Part shown: positions 1 through 12,314 of the stretch, piece by piece | Position numbering within the stretch: the first letter of the stretch is position 1 | Layout: each line of letters starts with the position of its first letter | NCBI RefSeq assembly: GCF_014633365.1 | Contig: NC_068339.1 | Location: 27,599,316 to 27,663,315 of the forward strand | Length of the DNA stretch: 64,000 bases | Reading direction: 5' to 3' | Source: Diospyros lotus | Taxonomy: Eukaryota > Streptophyta > Magnoliopsida > Ericales > Ebenaceae | The notes under the pieces: generated by a model | The model's input: the letters and a program-made list of their open reading frames with translations, nothing else | Told to the model about the DNA's origin: nothing | The model's database searches: none | Program-made: the position numbers and the translations under genes

Positions 1-82
1 TGATTTTGTGGCTTGCATATTATATTTTCTTTGGTTTATTCATATTCCTTCTACTTTGTTATATATCACAAAATTTTGATGA

Positions 83-680
83 CTGTGGCTAGTTGTTGGG
101 ACATCATGGGGGATCTCATGCTCTTGCGGTGAGTTAAGGAGTTACCATGATGGCCACATGGTGATTGCAACACCCTGACATTGCTACCACAAGGGAAGAT
201 CTCATATTGCATATTGCATTTACACACATATATATTTTTTCGTGAACCATCTCACTTAGATGTAACTATCTAATTTTGGTGTTTCATACCTTGAGGATAT
301 TCAACGTCCCAAGCATATCAAAAGTGCCAGGTACCTCGGAGACAAGCAGGAGGAAAGGCGAATAGGTGGCCAAAGTTTAGTTTGATTTTCTATTATGCAT
401 GTACTACAGATCCTTATATAAAGAAAAGCTTTTGTAATCTTTGGGTTTTCCTGTCTATTAGACATTTTATAAAGAAATGGCCATGACAAGGTTTATTTGT
501 TAACTTTTGCGGACATATGATTGTACTTATATTAAAGGTTTTTATTGAAAATCCTTCTAATCTAGCTTTAGCTAGCTATCAAGTTCGATCATTCGCTTAT
601 GTCGGTAAGGATTTCCATAGTTCCCGCATGTGATATTGGCTTATATATAGCATCATTGCATAATTGAAAAATGGGGGTTA
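83..680 (+). repeat. LTR tail, copy 1 of a 0.6-kb direct repeat
   Basis: This stretch is repeated at 4663-5261 with roughly 85-90% identity judged by eye. It ends immediately before the primer-binding site, so it is the 3' part of a 5' LTR. The stem CTTAGATG...ATCTAA followed by a TTCAACGT motif also occurs near the end of the solo LTR at 13290-15749 and of the LTR ending at 4662, which ties it to the same broad Tekay LTR group. Similarity to copy 2 stops abruptly near position 82. Confidence 0.75.
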
Positions 681-684
681 TAGT

Positions 685-696
685 TGGTATCAGAGC
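685..696 (+). other. Primer-binding site (initiator Met tRNA type)
   Basis: TGGTATCAGAGC is the standard plant retrotransposon primer-binding site complementary to the 3' end of initiator methionine tRNA. It lies two to four bases after the LTR end, as expected, and fixes the plus orientation of this element. Confidence 0.85.
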
Positions 697-1959
697 TAGA
701 ATATAAGATAATGATTTAGGTATTAATTTGACTAATTAATCTCGAGAATATTTTGGGTTGATGGCAGATATGGATCAAACTATAATAGAAAACCAGCACT
801 GACGTGCCATTATAGGATAGTGGATGACACTTTTAGGAGGACAGTGTATGCACCCGTGGGATGCATTGGGGGATTTTCTAGATTTGGTTACCCTAGTCTT
901 ACAATGACTTTCACCCCACACGACAGTTCCCTACGTTGTAGATCTTTAAATAACATATTTGAATTCCTTATTAAATAAAGAATGGCGGGACATTGGGAAT
1001 GAACTTCACGCCTAGGGACCCTATGATAACCTCGTGACTTTTACCACCCACCTACGTGAAATTGAAGGATTTATGGGTACAACAAACATACTCTCAGGTG
1101 GGGTAGCACTTGAGAAGGACTTGAAGAACAAACCCCCACACCGTCACCAGGATCCGAAACTCGAGAAGAATGATTTTAATTTTTGAAGACTATATACATG
1201 CACAAATAGGGATAAAATAGTGGTATGTGATGTAACTAACTTTTGAGGTTTCATGACAACATGATGGATTAAGGAATTGGTGGTTCGAGGAAATCAAAGG
1301 AAATTTAGATGAATAATTATTTTCTTTGAGAATGCTTATAGAACTACAAAGGGATGTGGTATTCCATTTAGGATGATTTTGTGGAATTCTAATTATTGTA
1401 TTTGTAGGAAAGGAAGGATTACAAATAATTAGAAGATTCGACAATTATGATGACTTATTGTTCATTGGTAATTTTTAATTTATGGGCAATTATGGAATAC
1501 TATTAGCCAGCTTGTGTTAAATGTAACTTTGAATACGGGGATAATATATTAATGATGCATTGAGGATTTGTGACTTTAAGAGGTTCAATTGAAGATAGGA
1601 AACTGCCAATTGAGGATTAAAAAAAGGGTTGTAGCAAGATTGCTTTTAGGTTCCATTAAGGATATTATGAGTATCTGGTGATACCAACGCACTTGTAGCC
1701 TATATGGGTTTGATGAATAGGTGTTCAAATTATACTTGGATTAATTTGTGATTATATTTATTTTGATTTACTCAATTAGCAAGGAGAATGAGCAAGACTA
1801 GAGGATTGTCTTAAGGATATTGCAAGAATAACAAACTTGCACTAAGTTTTCAAAATACAAATCCTGGCTAACTCAGGTAATTTTTCTAAGTTATGTTATA
1901 TTGAAAAATAGCTTAACCATGAAGGATTGAGGAAATAAGAGATTGGAAGCAGCTTTGAA

Positions 1960-2481
1960 CAATGATTGAGGTATGGAATTTTATAAAAAATATGTTAAAA
2001 GGTTTTCTAGCGTTGTTTCACCATTTACAAGGTTAACACAAAAAGAGTTAAGTTTGTAGGGAATGAGTCAGGTGAGCATAGCTTTAATAAATGAAAGGAA
2101 AATTTACCTATGGTCCTATTTTTGTAATCCCTCATGGAACAAATGGATTCATGGTCTATATTAATGCTTTTAAAGGCTGGGTTAGGGTGTGTCCTCATGG
2201 AAACGTATGGGTTTGGGCAGCTGAAAAATTGTGAACATTTTATTGCTTATGATTTAAAATTGGCAACAGTCGTGGTTGCCCGAAACTTTGGCGGCACTAC
2301 TTGTGTGGGAGAGACTCGAGGTCTTCGCGAAAAGTGGAAGCTTGAGGAACCTGTTCCTTCAGAGAGATTTAGATATGAAGTAGCGACGGTGCATGGAGTT
2401 TTCAAAGTATTGCGATTGTGTGATCCAGTACCCCTCAGGAGGGCCAATGTGGTGGCCGATGTAGGGATGGGCTTGCTCTGA
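1960..2481 (+). pseudogene. Ty3 RT end and RNase H remnant
   Basis: Translation gives a degraded RT C-terminus around 1980-2060 (KRFSS, SPFTRLTQKE, the region linking RT to RNase H), then the RNase H motif GLGCVLM, a YDLKLATVV block matching the usual HDLELAAVVFAL helix, and a final ANVVAD block matching the ANVVADALSR end of chromovirus RNase H. The blocks lie in different frames with stops between them. About 115 codons are open at 2134-2481, but the middle is scrambled. It is a dead copy of polymerase-associated RNase H. Confidence 0.7.
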
Positions 2482-2689
2482 TAGCCAATGTGATGGCTTG
2501 GGGATGGGGACTAGTGGAGGCTTTAGCTATTGACAGTAGATGTGATTCCTAAGGAAACGTCTATTTACGTCGTTGGCCTGAAAATTCATTCTCTTCTGTT
2601 GGAACGGATCCGGCAAGTTACTCGAGGAGACTCGAGAGGTAAGGTCATGAATTGATGACTATGATTTCAATTCTCGAATGGAATGTTTT

Positions 2690-2850
2690 CTAAATCTAAT
2701 TCATGTGCCTAAAGCCAAGAAATTGAGACAAACCATATTGAACAAGGCACACCAAGCCAGGTATGTTATCCACTTTAGAGTTACCTAAATATGTGAGTTT
2801 TGAGGAGTGAGACAAAATTTTGAGGACGGATTTTTTTTAAGGGGGCTAGA
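2690..2850 (+). pseudogene. Integrase scrap, pol 3' end and polypurine tract
   Basis: A fragment reading HVPKAKKLRQTIL.KAHQARY resembles the start of the integrase zinc-finger region (LR..IL.EAHQSRY) of Tekay elements. It runs straight into a sequence resembling the chromovirus pol terminus (tttgaggacggatttt) and then a purine run AAGGGGG at about 2839-2845, followed by the 3' LTR. The catalytic core of integrase is missing, so an internal deletion of more than 1 kb joins the two ends. Confidence 0.5.
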
Positions 2851-2851
2851 G

Positions 2852-4662
2852 AGTAATAATCGATATTTTTATGAAACTCGTGCGTTTAAGGTAGTGGGAT
2901 ATGTCCAAGAAATTACGAGAATTCAAGGATAAAAATACAATTTCGGAGAGATTCGGGAAAATATGTAATTTCTTAAAAATATTGAAAATCTGTTAGGGGT
3001 CGATAAAAGACGCAAGAAACCCCTTTTTAAGGAAGCAAGAAACCCCATCGGAATTGGCCAACTTTTGGTCGAAAGTGACCGAAAGTTTGGCCACTTTAAT
3101 CGAGCTTTTGAGGGCAATTTTTTGTGGCTTTGGACTGACCTAGGGTACGGGAAGATGCTAGTGACCTTGGATGAAGCGACATTGGGCATTTTATGGGTCA
3201 AATTTGAGTATAAATAGAGGATGTAGTGGCCAAGGGTTTTGAAAGTTTTGAGCTTCAAATCAACCCCGTTTTTGAACGAATTGAGGGATACAAATAAGGG
3301 GCTTTTGTTGCCCATGAGTTGAGGATTTATTCTGGAGAATTTGAGGCGTTTTGGTAGCCATTTGAGGGGGTTTCGAGGCTTGGCCGAAGAAGGAGGCGGA
3401 CGGTCTGGCTGAGACTTTGGCTGGCTGGTTGAGGCTCTTCGGGTGCCCCTTTCAAGCCGTTCTTGGTGCCATCTTGATCGACTCTTGGAGATGAATTGGC
3501 CTGTGTAGCTAGTTTCATCGTCGGTGATCGCTGGCACCGAAGAAGACGACCAGCGCGTGAAGCTCATGTGCTAGTCTTCATGTGTAGCCACTCACCTTAG
3601 CGCGTGGCCTATCAGGTATTTTTGAATTTTTTTTAATATTTTTCTATTTTTATTTTAGGAATTATTGTGAATTTTTTTTTGGGGGAAAATATTCAAGTAG
3701 GTATTTATTTTGGAATATTAGTAAAGAAAAAATTAGAGAAAAATAGAAATAAATTGAGGGAAAATAGGTAATATTTATTTGAATAAATATGATGAAGATG
3801 GTGCTTTGTGTCTCAAATTGAGTGATTTTGCAACTTTTGAGGCTTAGAATGCAAATCGAGACAATACATGCTTTCTGAGGTGGTTTGAATCTTAAGTTAA
3901 AAGGTAAATGGTTCGACCCCAAAACTCGATTTTAAGTATATGGTTTATCATGTTGTCATGCCATGATACGAGTATATCATATAGATTGCATTTACATGCA
4001 TTTATGATGAAATATGCATATATACACGATGATATTATTGATCATGCATTTGCATAAGGGTTTGAGGGTACGGCCCGGGATCGCTGCTCTTCCAAGGGTG
4101 TCCCCATACACCTCGGTTTGGAAATGAGACTGCAAAAATGGGGAGTAGCAATAAGGTACGGTCGGCTTAAATCGAAATGAAATGGAAAATGACATTTTAC
4201 ATCCATGCACGAAATATGTTTGTTGTTCCCTTACTTAGATGATTTATCATCTAACCTGAGCTTTGCCCCTGGAATATTCAAACGCTTCAGATATTGTTAT
4301 AGCAGAAGCAGATACGGAAGATGCATGTGACAACACTTAGCAAGTGCACGATGATCTATGATTAAGATATTGAAATTGATGTATTTAAGTTTCTGCTACT
4401 TTAAATTTTGAACGTTTTGAGGAATGGTATGGTTTATGATGTACTATCTGAACAATGGTGATTGTAATATTAGGTTCGCTTCTTAACTTTCGCATTTGAT
4501 GTTTATGATAATTCTCTTTTGAGGTAGATGTATGGAAATTTTGGGATGGATATGAGTAATTATTTGGTTTAGTTGTAGTTTCAAAAAAAAAAAAAAAAGA
4601 GATTTTTTTTTATCCCAGAATTGTCCTAAGTTATAACACGCCAGAGAAAGTGGAATGTTACA
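2852..4662 (+). repeat. Tekay-type LTR (about 1.8 kb)
   Basis: The start (AGTAATAATCGATATT) matches the start of the solo LTR at 13290 (TGTAATACCCGGTATT) apart from point changes. The end, with a degraded CACGCC motif followed by TGTTACA, matches the end of the same solo LTR. A TATA box lies near 3210 (gagtataaatag), followed by the GGCCAAGGGTTTT motif seen in the other Tekay LTRs here. It directly follows a polypurine tract, so it is the 3' LTR of the remnant. Confidence 0.65.
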
Positions 4663-5261
4663 CTATGGCTAGTTATTGGGGCATCATGGGGGATCTCGTG
4701 CTCTTGCGGTGAGCCAAGGAGTTACCATGATGGCCGCGGGGTGATTGCAACACGTTGGCATTGCTATCACAGGGAGAGATCTCATACTGCATAGTGCATT
4801 TGCACGTATATATTTTTCTTCATGAACCATCTCACTTAGATGTAACTATCTAACTTGAGTGTTTCATACCCTTAGGATATTCAACGTCCCAGGTATATCA
4901 AACGTGTCAGATACCCCGGAGACAAGTAGGAGAAAAGGCGAAGAGGTGGCCAAAGTTTAGTTTGATTTTCTATTATGCATGTACTATGGATCCTTATATA
5001 AAGAAGAGCTTTTGTAAGCTTTGGGTTTTCTTTCTATTAGACGTTGTATAAAGAACTGGCCATGATAAGGTTTATTTGTTAACTTTTGGAGACATATGAT
5101 TGTACTTATATTAAATGTTTTATTGAAAATCCTTCTAATCTAGCTTTAGCTAGCTATTAGGTTTGATCATTCGCTTCCGTTGGTAAGGATTTCTATAACG
5201 CCCGTGTGTGATATTGGCTTGTATATAGCATCATTGCATAATTGAACAGTAGGGTGTTACA
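4663..5261 (+). repeat. LTR tail, copy 2 of the 0.6-kb direct repeat
   Basis: This is the partner of 83-680 and ends in GGGTGTTACA, a canonical LTR 3' end. It abuts the end of the 2852-4662 LTR directly, so two paralogous LTR tails lie head to tail. No matching 5-bp target duplication was found around the pair. Confidence 0.65.
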
Positions 5262-7050
5262 TTTCTAGAGGCTAAGAGTCATATATTTATAGCCTTTAAC
5301 ATTTCCTGCAAAAAAACTAGCCATGGAAGATCAAAATGGAAAAAGATAATCTGCAGAAAACTAGTTGTTAGTGATTTTTCTACACAACCAGTCAATTGTT
5401 TTATTAAATAATCGACAATTCCTTTAGAATTTTATAAGCATATTAGATAATTTTCTTCACGTGTAAAGGTAGTTGACAGTTTTTCTAGATACGTCAAAAG
5501 TAGTCAACAGTTTGATGGAATCAGTCAACAGTTTAAGAGAGACAATTGACAATTTAATGAGTTGTGCTATTTGTAAAGAAGCATTCTTATAGTATGCTTT
5601 ATAGGGACGAGATATCACGAGAAATTATCGATATCTCCAGTGTAAAGTAGAGAAATTTGTCGCGATATGTTCAAAGGTGAATCTCTTCTAAATGAAAAGA
5701 GAGAGGGAGAGAGACGGGATAAAACTATCGACCAAACCCCTCTCTCTCAACTGGAAAAGACACCATACTCCGCCGGTGACCACCCAAACCAACCATCCAC
5801 TAGCGAGGCCACCATTCTCCACCAGCGACACAGAAAGCGGGAGAGCCTGCTTCCTCCACAACCTCTTCCCCGACGGCGAGCCGTAACGCCACCATTCTTC
5901 TCCCTATATCGCCATTGCAGTTGTAGAGACTAAGAACGTGCGTACACAGACACACATAGAGAAGAAGTTGAGATTGTTCTTCTTCAAGTGGCTGGGGAAG
6001 AAGGGCTCGTGGTGGTGATGGTTCAGAAGCTCCGGCCTTTGGTGGAAGAAAATCAGTTTCAAGTTGTGGTTCCTCGAAGGCTTCCTCTTAAAGATTGTCT
6101 CCATCTTAGAAGCCATTGCTCTGGTGGCCACTCTCTACTTCTTCTACCTTTGCTATGGTTGCCACATCTGATGATGACCCATGGTCGCTCTTTAACATTT
6201 ACTTACTCTTTTTTCAAGACGAAACTGATCGGAGATGAGGGTAAATTGAGAATTTGGGTTTGAAAGTTTCTTTCTTTCTTTCTTTCTCTATTCTTGAAGA
6301 ACTCTGTTTCTGTCTCTGGAATATGACTAACTTTGGCAAGTTAAGGCAAAGCTAATTTGAGATTCATTTGGGTTTGGGTTTGGTTTTTTTGGGTTGTGTT
6401 CGCTCTTTATTTCATCTGATTTTCTTGTATAAAACCTAACTATCAGTATTGAATTCGAATTTCTACAAGTTCTCTCTCTACTTCAATGCAGAGATTGGTT
6501 ATTCAAAGTGATTATATTTTGTTTTGTGTAGATTAGCCTGAGGAGAAGATTATGGATTTTTGGTTCGGCTTTGGTTTGATTTGCAACTGGAGAAATGAGA
6601 GAAAGAGAAAGGACAAGAAGGAAAATCTTTTCATCGCGGAAAATTCTTTCCAAATTTATCTCCTCTTGTATTGGATTTTCCTTCAAATTTTCTGGCATTT
6701 TCTTCACAAAATAACAAAAAAAAAAAAAAAATCATGGCTTTTTTCTCTCTAAAATCTTCTTCCACATTCATTTTCCCAGAACGACACAGGTTGTAAAACA
6801 GAGGCAAATTCTGAAGATATTGTTCAATGTTCCATGAGTAATGAGCCATTAAAGTGCATGATAATTAAGGAACTTTTAGGTGGGACATGAAATAAGAGTG
6901 ATTAGGAATAACAAGGAACAAAAAGATGGGCCTTTGACACCTTAAAAAAGGTTCAAGAACATGAAAAGATCATGTGAGACTATGATTTTCCCGTGTGATG
7001 TAGGAAGGAATCAACACTAATTAATACAACCTTACATAGACAAGCAATAG
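5262..7050. other. Unassigned sequence between elements
   Basis: No convincing gene is visible. 5640-6260 is GA/CT-rich and contains short overlapping open frames on the plus strand without recognisable domains. It looks like untranslated leader or LTR-like sequence. An A-run lies near 6719-6731. Nothing else is supported. Confidence 0.4.
5390..5565. repeat. Decayed short-palindrome cluster
   Basis: Six related words occur in about 175 bp: AGTCAATTG, ATCGACAATT, AGTTGACAG, AGTCAACAG twice and AATTGACAA. They are what a GTCGAC-type array would become after C-to-T and G-to-A change at the central CpG. Compare the intact GTCGAC array at 46581-46911. Low copy number keeps this tentative. Confidence 0.35.
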
Positions 7051-7393
7051 TGTAACACCCCGCCTCGCCGAGCGTGTCACTATAAGGAGTTACTAGGATT
7101 TTTGCCATACATAAGATCTATACACACGCAGTGTTACCAAAAGAACAATCTTCACATGCTAACAAAATCCCAGAACCCTAGTATAACCTTTTTAATTATT
7201 AAGACCAATAAATCTAAACTAAACAAGAAATAACTTTACACAGTGGAAATATTATAACTTGATATCATAGAATACTACAGCCGTTCATACAAATTGTCTT
7301 CTAAACAAAATAAGGATTATATAACTGCAAAAACATAAATAACATCTATAACGCTCGTATTTCATCAGCTCTATCTGACCACGTCCTCATCCC

Positions 7394-9045
7394 TGTCACA
7401 ACCCTTGTTTGTGTTGGTTCTAATGATGACAAATATATCCCAAGAGATGGGTGATTGGGATTCGTATAAATTTTTAGATAATTAAAATATTGATTGATGA
7501 CAGAACACTATGGTTCACCCCAAAACTTTATACAATGAGTTTTTACGGGCTTAACTCAAACCTTTGACACAATTAGTTTTAGGCTCAACTCAAACCTTAC
7601 AACAATCAACAAGATAAATAAACCTTATCTATACAGCCCAATGAAATTCACAACAATGAAATGCCTTACCAATGGCTGCACAAACCTTTGTACCGGCTTA
7701 AGATGAGGAGAGCTAGAGAAGATATGACTTCTTGTTTCAGCTTGCTTCTCATTCTCACTTTCAATGCACAAGAGTAAGATGTGTGTGAATCTTATTTGAA
7801 AACTCAATCAAACGTTTTGATCACCACTTGTGCTTGTGTATGTGTCTCTAGTGTGTGCTCTCTTCTTGTGTCTTATCTTGTCTTCAAATATTTGCTATTT
7901 ATAGCAAGAGATATAAATTTGACTGTTTATAGCTGTTAGAGACAAGATTTAAAACAAGGTTTCGAAACATAGATTATTGGTTTCGAAACAACACAAATTT
8001 ACACTAAGGTTTCGAAACATATAGCCTTTCTAGCTAGACTTGCACTTAGAGATAACAATGAGTGGGAGACATAATCTATTCCCACTAACATATAAAAATG
8101 ATCTCTACTTTCAAATTTGAATTTGAATTCTTAGAGCATGGAGAATGCATTTAAAAATACTTTGAGAAGTCTTTAGATAAATATTAAAATGCAAAACACA
8201 AGCATTTCAGATCTTTTAAATCTTTGCTAACAGAAATGTCAGATGTTTTGAAACATAACATATAGGTTTCGAAACATAGTCCAAAACCTGATTTGAAAAC
8301 AAATGCATTACATAAATGTTTTGAAATAGCATATACACTTAGAAAACATGAAAACCTTTTCAAAGGGGTTTCGAAACATGTACAGAAATATGACATAGTT
8401 TCAAAAGGATTTGGTTGACAACACAATCCATAGCATGTATACATTACAATATATTTACATTTACTTTAATACATTTTTTTATTTATATTTTACCTTCCAT
8501 TTACATTAATACATAAATGTAAATAAGAAAGTATCTCCTATTTGTCTTCAATAAAAATATCCAAAAAATCAAAATCCATAACAATAAGAAAGTAGAATTT
8601 TGATTTTAGTACAAACTCAAAATTTTGCGATTTTACCACCTCCAAAATACATACTCTCTATTTCTTGAAAAATTCATTACAAATCATTTTAACACCAATA
8701 GATATTAGCTATCGAATTGCCTAGATATAATTTTTCAAAATGAAAATATTTTCAAAAATATGTTCTAGTTGGTCTTTTTCCTTAGAACAATTTTATCTTT
8801 ATTTTGACCAACAATTTCAAGGCTAATTTTGAAAAATACTTTAGGAATTCTTTTAAATCTTAATACTTGTTTTTGCAAATCTCCATATGTATAAGAATGA
8901 AATTAATTTAGTTTTCATTTGAACAAAATAATACTTGATATTGAAATTGATATATGTTGAAAACCATAAACTTGACTCATGACTTAGGGATTAAGCCAAA
9001 AGATGTTTTTCATTATCAAAACTAATATACAAAAGTAAAACAACA
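7394..9045 (-). mobile_element. SIRE-like LTR inserted in the Tekay solo LTR
   Basis: Read on the minus strand this is a sibling of 45630-47579. Both start TGTT, share a TTTTGAT(A/G)ATGA motif and a 'cctaagtcatgagtcaag' stretch near the start, and share an AT-rich block just before a palindrome array. A TATA box (gctataaatagc) lies at 7895-7905. No internal coding region is present. The ends are TGTT...GACA. Flanking bases do not form a clean target duplication. The SIRE assignment comes from the better-preserved sibling copy. Confidence 0.55.
7959..8377 (-). repeat. GTTTCGAAAC palindrome array
   Basis: Five exact copies of GTTTCGAAAC lie at 7959, 7980, 8009, 8266 and 8368, with degenerate copies such as TGTTTTGAAAC between them. 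The spacing is irregular (about 20-260 bp), so this is an array of dispersed words and not a head-to-tail satellite. It sits about 55 bp upstream of the TATA box of the surrounding minus-strand LTR. Confidence 0.75.
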
Positions 9046-9530
9046 GTTTGGAACGTTTGAATATTCTAAGGGTAGAACCCAAATTAGATGTTAAATCATC
9101 TAAATGATGGTATAGAAACAGTTTATAGAATGCATGTTTGATCATACCCATGACATATACAAAACATACAAAACAACGGGGCACGTTAACCTTGGGAAAT
9201 CTTTCTGACATACTCAATCTCTCGTGGAAAATCCATTTCACATTATATAGTTGGGATTGACCTTGCTGCGACATACTTAGTCTCATCGTCACCCGAACAA
9301 CAAAAATTAACCTTCCACTCCCAAGAAGACCCCATCCTGTCCCACCAGACTATGACATGATTCAAAAATATCAATGTTATGAAAATCACTTGCCATACAT
9401 TTTCACAAAACATATACAGTTAATGCATCACAAAAAAAAAAAAAAAAAAAATCGATATGCACGATATGCTAATAAACAAATAAGCAGCATAACCACTTGA
9501 AATCATAAACCAAACCTCGAGCCGAACTAC

Positions 9531-11079
9531 TGATCACCCTAAAATATACTACAAGTGTACGGGTCGAACAAGTAATATAATAGTAAGAAAGAATGTCGTT
9601 CCCACGAGGAAATATTTCAAATATAAAATTTTTAAACTTTCTTTATTATTTAGATAATAAAAAATTTCAGGTTTAATAAAGAATAGAAGAAAAAGAGTAA
9701 ATTAATTAATTAGATTAATAAAATAAAATTGGTTTGGAAGGCAACTTGAATCAAATAAATTAATGGATTTTAATAACTAAGTCACATGTATGAACCTAAC
9801 TATGCAATGCAAATCATATATTTTTATGCGAATGAATTGATAAATTGAGTATGTGATCGCGAAATCTCCTAACTCATTCGTTACCCTATTTCTAGGTTAT
9901 AATGAGTCTATTCTCATTTAATAACTTCCTATATTTCTATGAAAGTTTAACCAAATGAAAACGCATTATAATTTGTGAAATTCCTAATGTATTGCTAAAA
10001 GTCGCATAAAGAAACCGAATTCTATTTCTAGTCGATTTTACTTTATGGTGTATGGTACCTATGATGCAATTCCCAAACTATCTCTTTTCGGTCTCAAGAT
10101 TAGGCATCAAATCATGTAAATAGTGGCCAATTATTCACAAGCATTAAATCCCATACCACACAACTCAACATAACACAATTTATTCAATCACATAAAATTA
10201 TAAAAAAATACACCATCATAGTTTCGACCAATACATGACCTTAGTTTAACAGGATTAATTCATGGCAAAATTAATTAAAACCCGAAGTAACAAATGAAGC
10301 ATAAGAGAATTTATTAAATAAGGAAGAAAAAGAAAGAATTCCCTAATCCAGAACTATTCCAGATCTGGGTGTTTGATCTGCATTGCGTCCGCGTGCACCA
10401 CTAAGCTGCTAATGCTGCACGCCGTTTCAATATTCCTTGCCTTCATTTTCGCTGCTCCACCAATTCTCCAATATCCCTACCGCCCACAAGTCCCCTGCCA
10501 TCCAAATTTCGTTCCTTCCGTGTGCCGCAGCCACCTCCAAGTCTCTGCCCAAATCATCCCCTTATGTTATTATATATATATATATATATATATATGTAGG
10601 GTATGGACTTCCAATTGCATTGCAATTGGACTCCATTTATTATATTAATAAATTATTATATACACACACAAACCACACACTCACACATTCACGCACACAT
10701 ATATAATATATAATATATATAAATAATATAATAGATAATATAATATTTAATATACTATTAATAACATTAATTTTAATTATATTAGAATATTAATTATTTA
10801 TAATATTTTTTATTTATATTGTAATATTAATTTATAATATTAATTTTGAAATTAATTTTATAATATCTTTTATTTTATTATTATTATTTTTTTATTTTAT
10901 TTTTAATTTTTTTAACTCAAACACCAAATAATATTCTTGTAAAATAATAAAAAATACTAGAAATTAAATATATGCAAAGGACACTCAAAACATTAAACAA
11001 TTTTATATAAAATATAGATAAAATACTAAAAATACTACTCACTTATGACTAATAAATATGTGAATAAATTCCCACATCA
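9531..11079 (-). repeat. Athila 3' LTR
   Basis: The minus-strand start TGATGTGGG (11079) follows a purine-rich tract, and the end ..GGGTGATCA lies at 9531. The end region carries the 'gtgggaacgac ... cccgtacacttg' stretch typical of the R-U5 end of Athila LTRs. It contains an (AT)n microsatellite (10570-10595) and a long AT-only stretch around 10700-10930. The other LTR is lost, so the target duplication cannot be checked. Confidence 0.65.
10569..10596. repeat. (AT)n microsatellite
   Basis: About 13 consecutive AT dinucleotides lie inside the Athila 3' LTR. Confidence 0.9.
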
Positions 11080-12314
11080 AATACCCCAAACTTGAATTAT
11101 TACTTGTCCTCAAGCAAAGAGAAGAAATTCTATACTTAAACACAAAACTTATGGTTGGAATAGTTCATCACATTCAAATCCTTTGTTATGCCCACATTTA
11201 AATCATCAATCCAAAATGTAACAATAGCAAATAAAGGAAACTAAGCATACTTACGTTCTCTAGTTCAAGAATTCATACAAAACTCTAAACTCAATTATGT
11301 TTTGTCATGTAATCTGTATGATCGAATAGTGTAACAACTATTCTTGCAACCATCCCTTCTCACTACTACAAACATAGGTAAAGTAGGGTTTTTTCTTTCT
11401 TTCTTCTTTCTTTTTCTTTCTTTTTTTTTTCTGAACGAGTGTATTTTATGCTCCATCTCGTTTCTTTTTTTTTTTCTTCTTTTTTTTTCTCTGAACAAGT
11501 ATATTTTATGCTCCATCTCGCTTAACATTAGTCACCCTATTTACTTAAACCTTGTTTAGGCCTAGCTCAGAAGGAATAATCACAAGAAAAATATTACATT
11601 TATCTTTCATGCATAGTCACACAACTCACACAACTTCGCAAAGAACATATACTTCAATGATCTTAGAACCCAAGTATACTTTATTTTGCTTTATAAGATA
11701 TTGCTCATTCCAAATCAAAGACTTAATGTTAAACACAATAAAGAACCCAAATGCAAATCATGATTCCAAATAACAAGTTCTGCTCATTTTATCTTTCACA
11801 AAATTTTCTAGTTTAGGGGTTAGCCAATTATGCACCTGATATAAGTTTCGCAAAAATTTTTTTATATCAAAAACACTTAAGCAAAACAAATAGCATATAT
11901 CAACAATTAATAATTTCACCCCCCCAAAATTATTTAACACATTGTCCTCAACGTGAAAGACAAAAAAGAACTAGAATGAAAAATGAATACTCCCCTGGCC
12001 ATATAATTGAACATTACGAATACCCATGCTAGTCCAAACTGAATCAACTTTATTTTCCTTTCTTTTGAACCTACACAACATCACAAGTATGGGTTATTGG
12101 CCATATTTATTCAACAAATAAAAATGAAATAATAAGAACAAAAAGAAAAAAAAAACTTGGAAACAAAAAGGAAAAAGAGCTTGGATTGCCTCCCCAAAAG
12201 CGCTTTTTTATAGTCATTAGCTTGACTGTTGCAAGGTCAACCAGAATTGGAGTCTTTCAAGGAGTAAGTGACTTCTTTGGGTACCACGTTGCCCACAAAA
12301 TATGGCTTCAATCG
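11080..12314 (-). other. Athila 3' untranslated stretch with polypurine tract
   Basis: This lies between the integrase end and the 3' LTR. The minus strand reads ..CAAGTTTGGGGTATT just before the LTR, the standard Athila polypurine tract (11084-11095). No env-like ORF is present. A pyrimidine-rich duplication occurs at about 11396-11522: two copies of a T/C run followed by 'gtatattttatgctccatctcg'. Otherwise nothing is recognised. Confidence 0.55.

Larger units (their letters stand above)
1..5261 (+). mobile_element. Decayed Tekay/Del-type Ty3 retrotransposon remnant
   Basis: The block begins inside LTR-like sequence and has, in order, an LTR tail, an initiator-Met-type primer-binding site, about 2.1 kb of highly mutated internal sequence, a polypurine tract, a 1.8-kb LTR and a second LTR tail. 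Translated scraps match the usual chromovirus order of RT end, RNase H and integrase zinc-finger region, but with many stops and a large deletion that removes most of the integrase. The lineage call rests on the LTR ends (TGTAATA-like start, GTGTTACA end), the PBS and the pol scraps. It is an old non-functional copy. The left boundary is outside or at the edge of the window. Confidence 0.7.

Noticed and set aside
685..696. Part of a tRNA gene
   Set aside because: Only the complement of a tRNA 3' end is present next to an LTR end; it is a primer-binding site. No complete tRNA fold was seen in the window.
5667..6263. Overlapping open frames of 60-90 codons that might be a small gene
   Set aside because: GA/CT-rich composition, no domain, overlapping frames equally open, no splice or promoter context.
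10373..10706. Two overlapping 90-codon open frames
   Set aside because: They lie in the antisense of an Athila LTR and run into an AT microsatellite, so they are chance frames.
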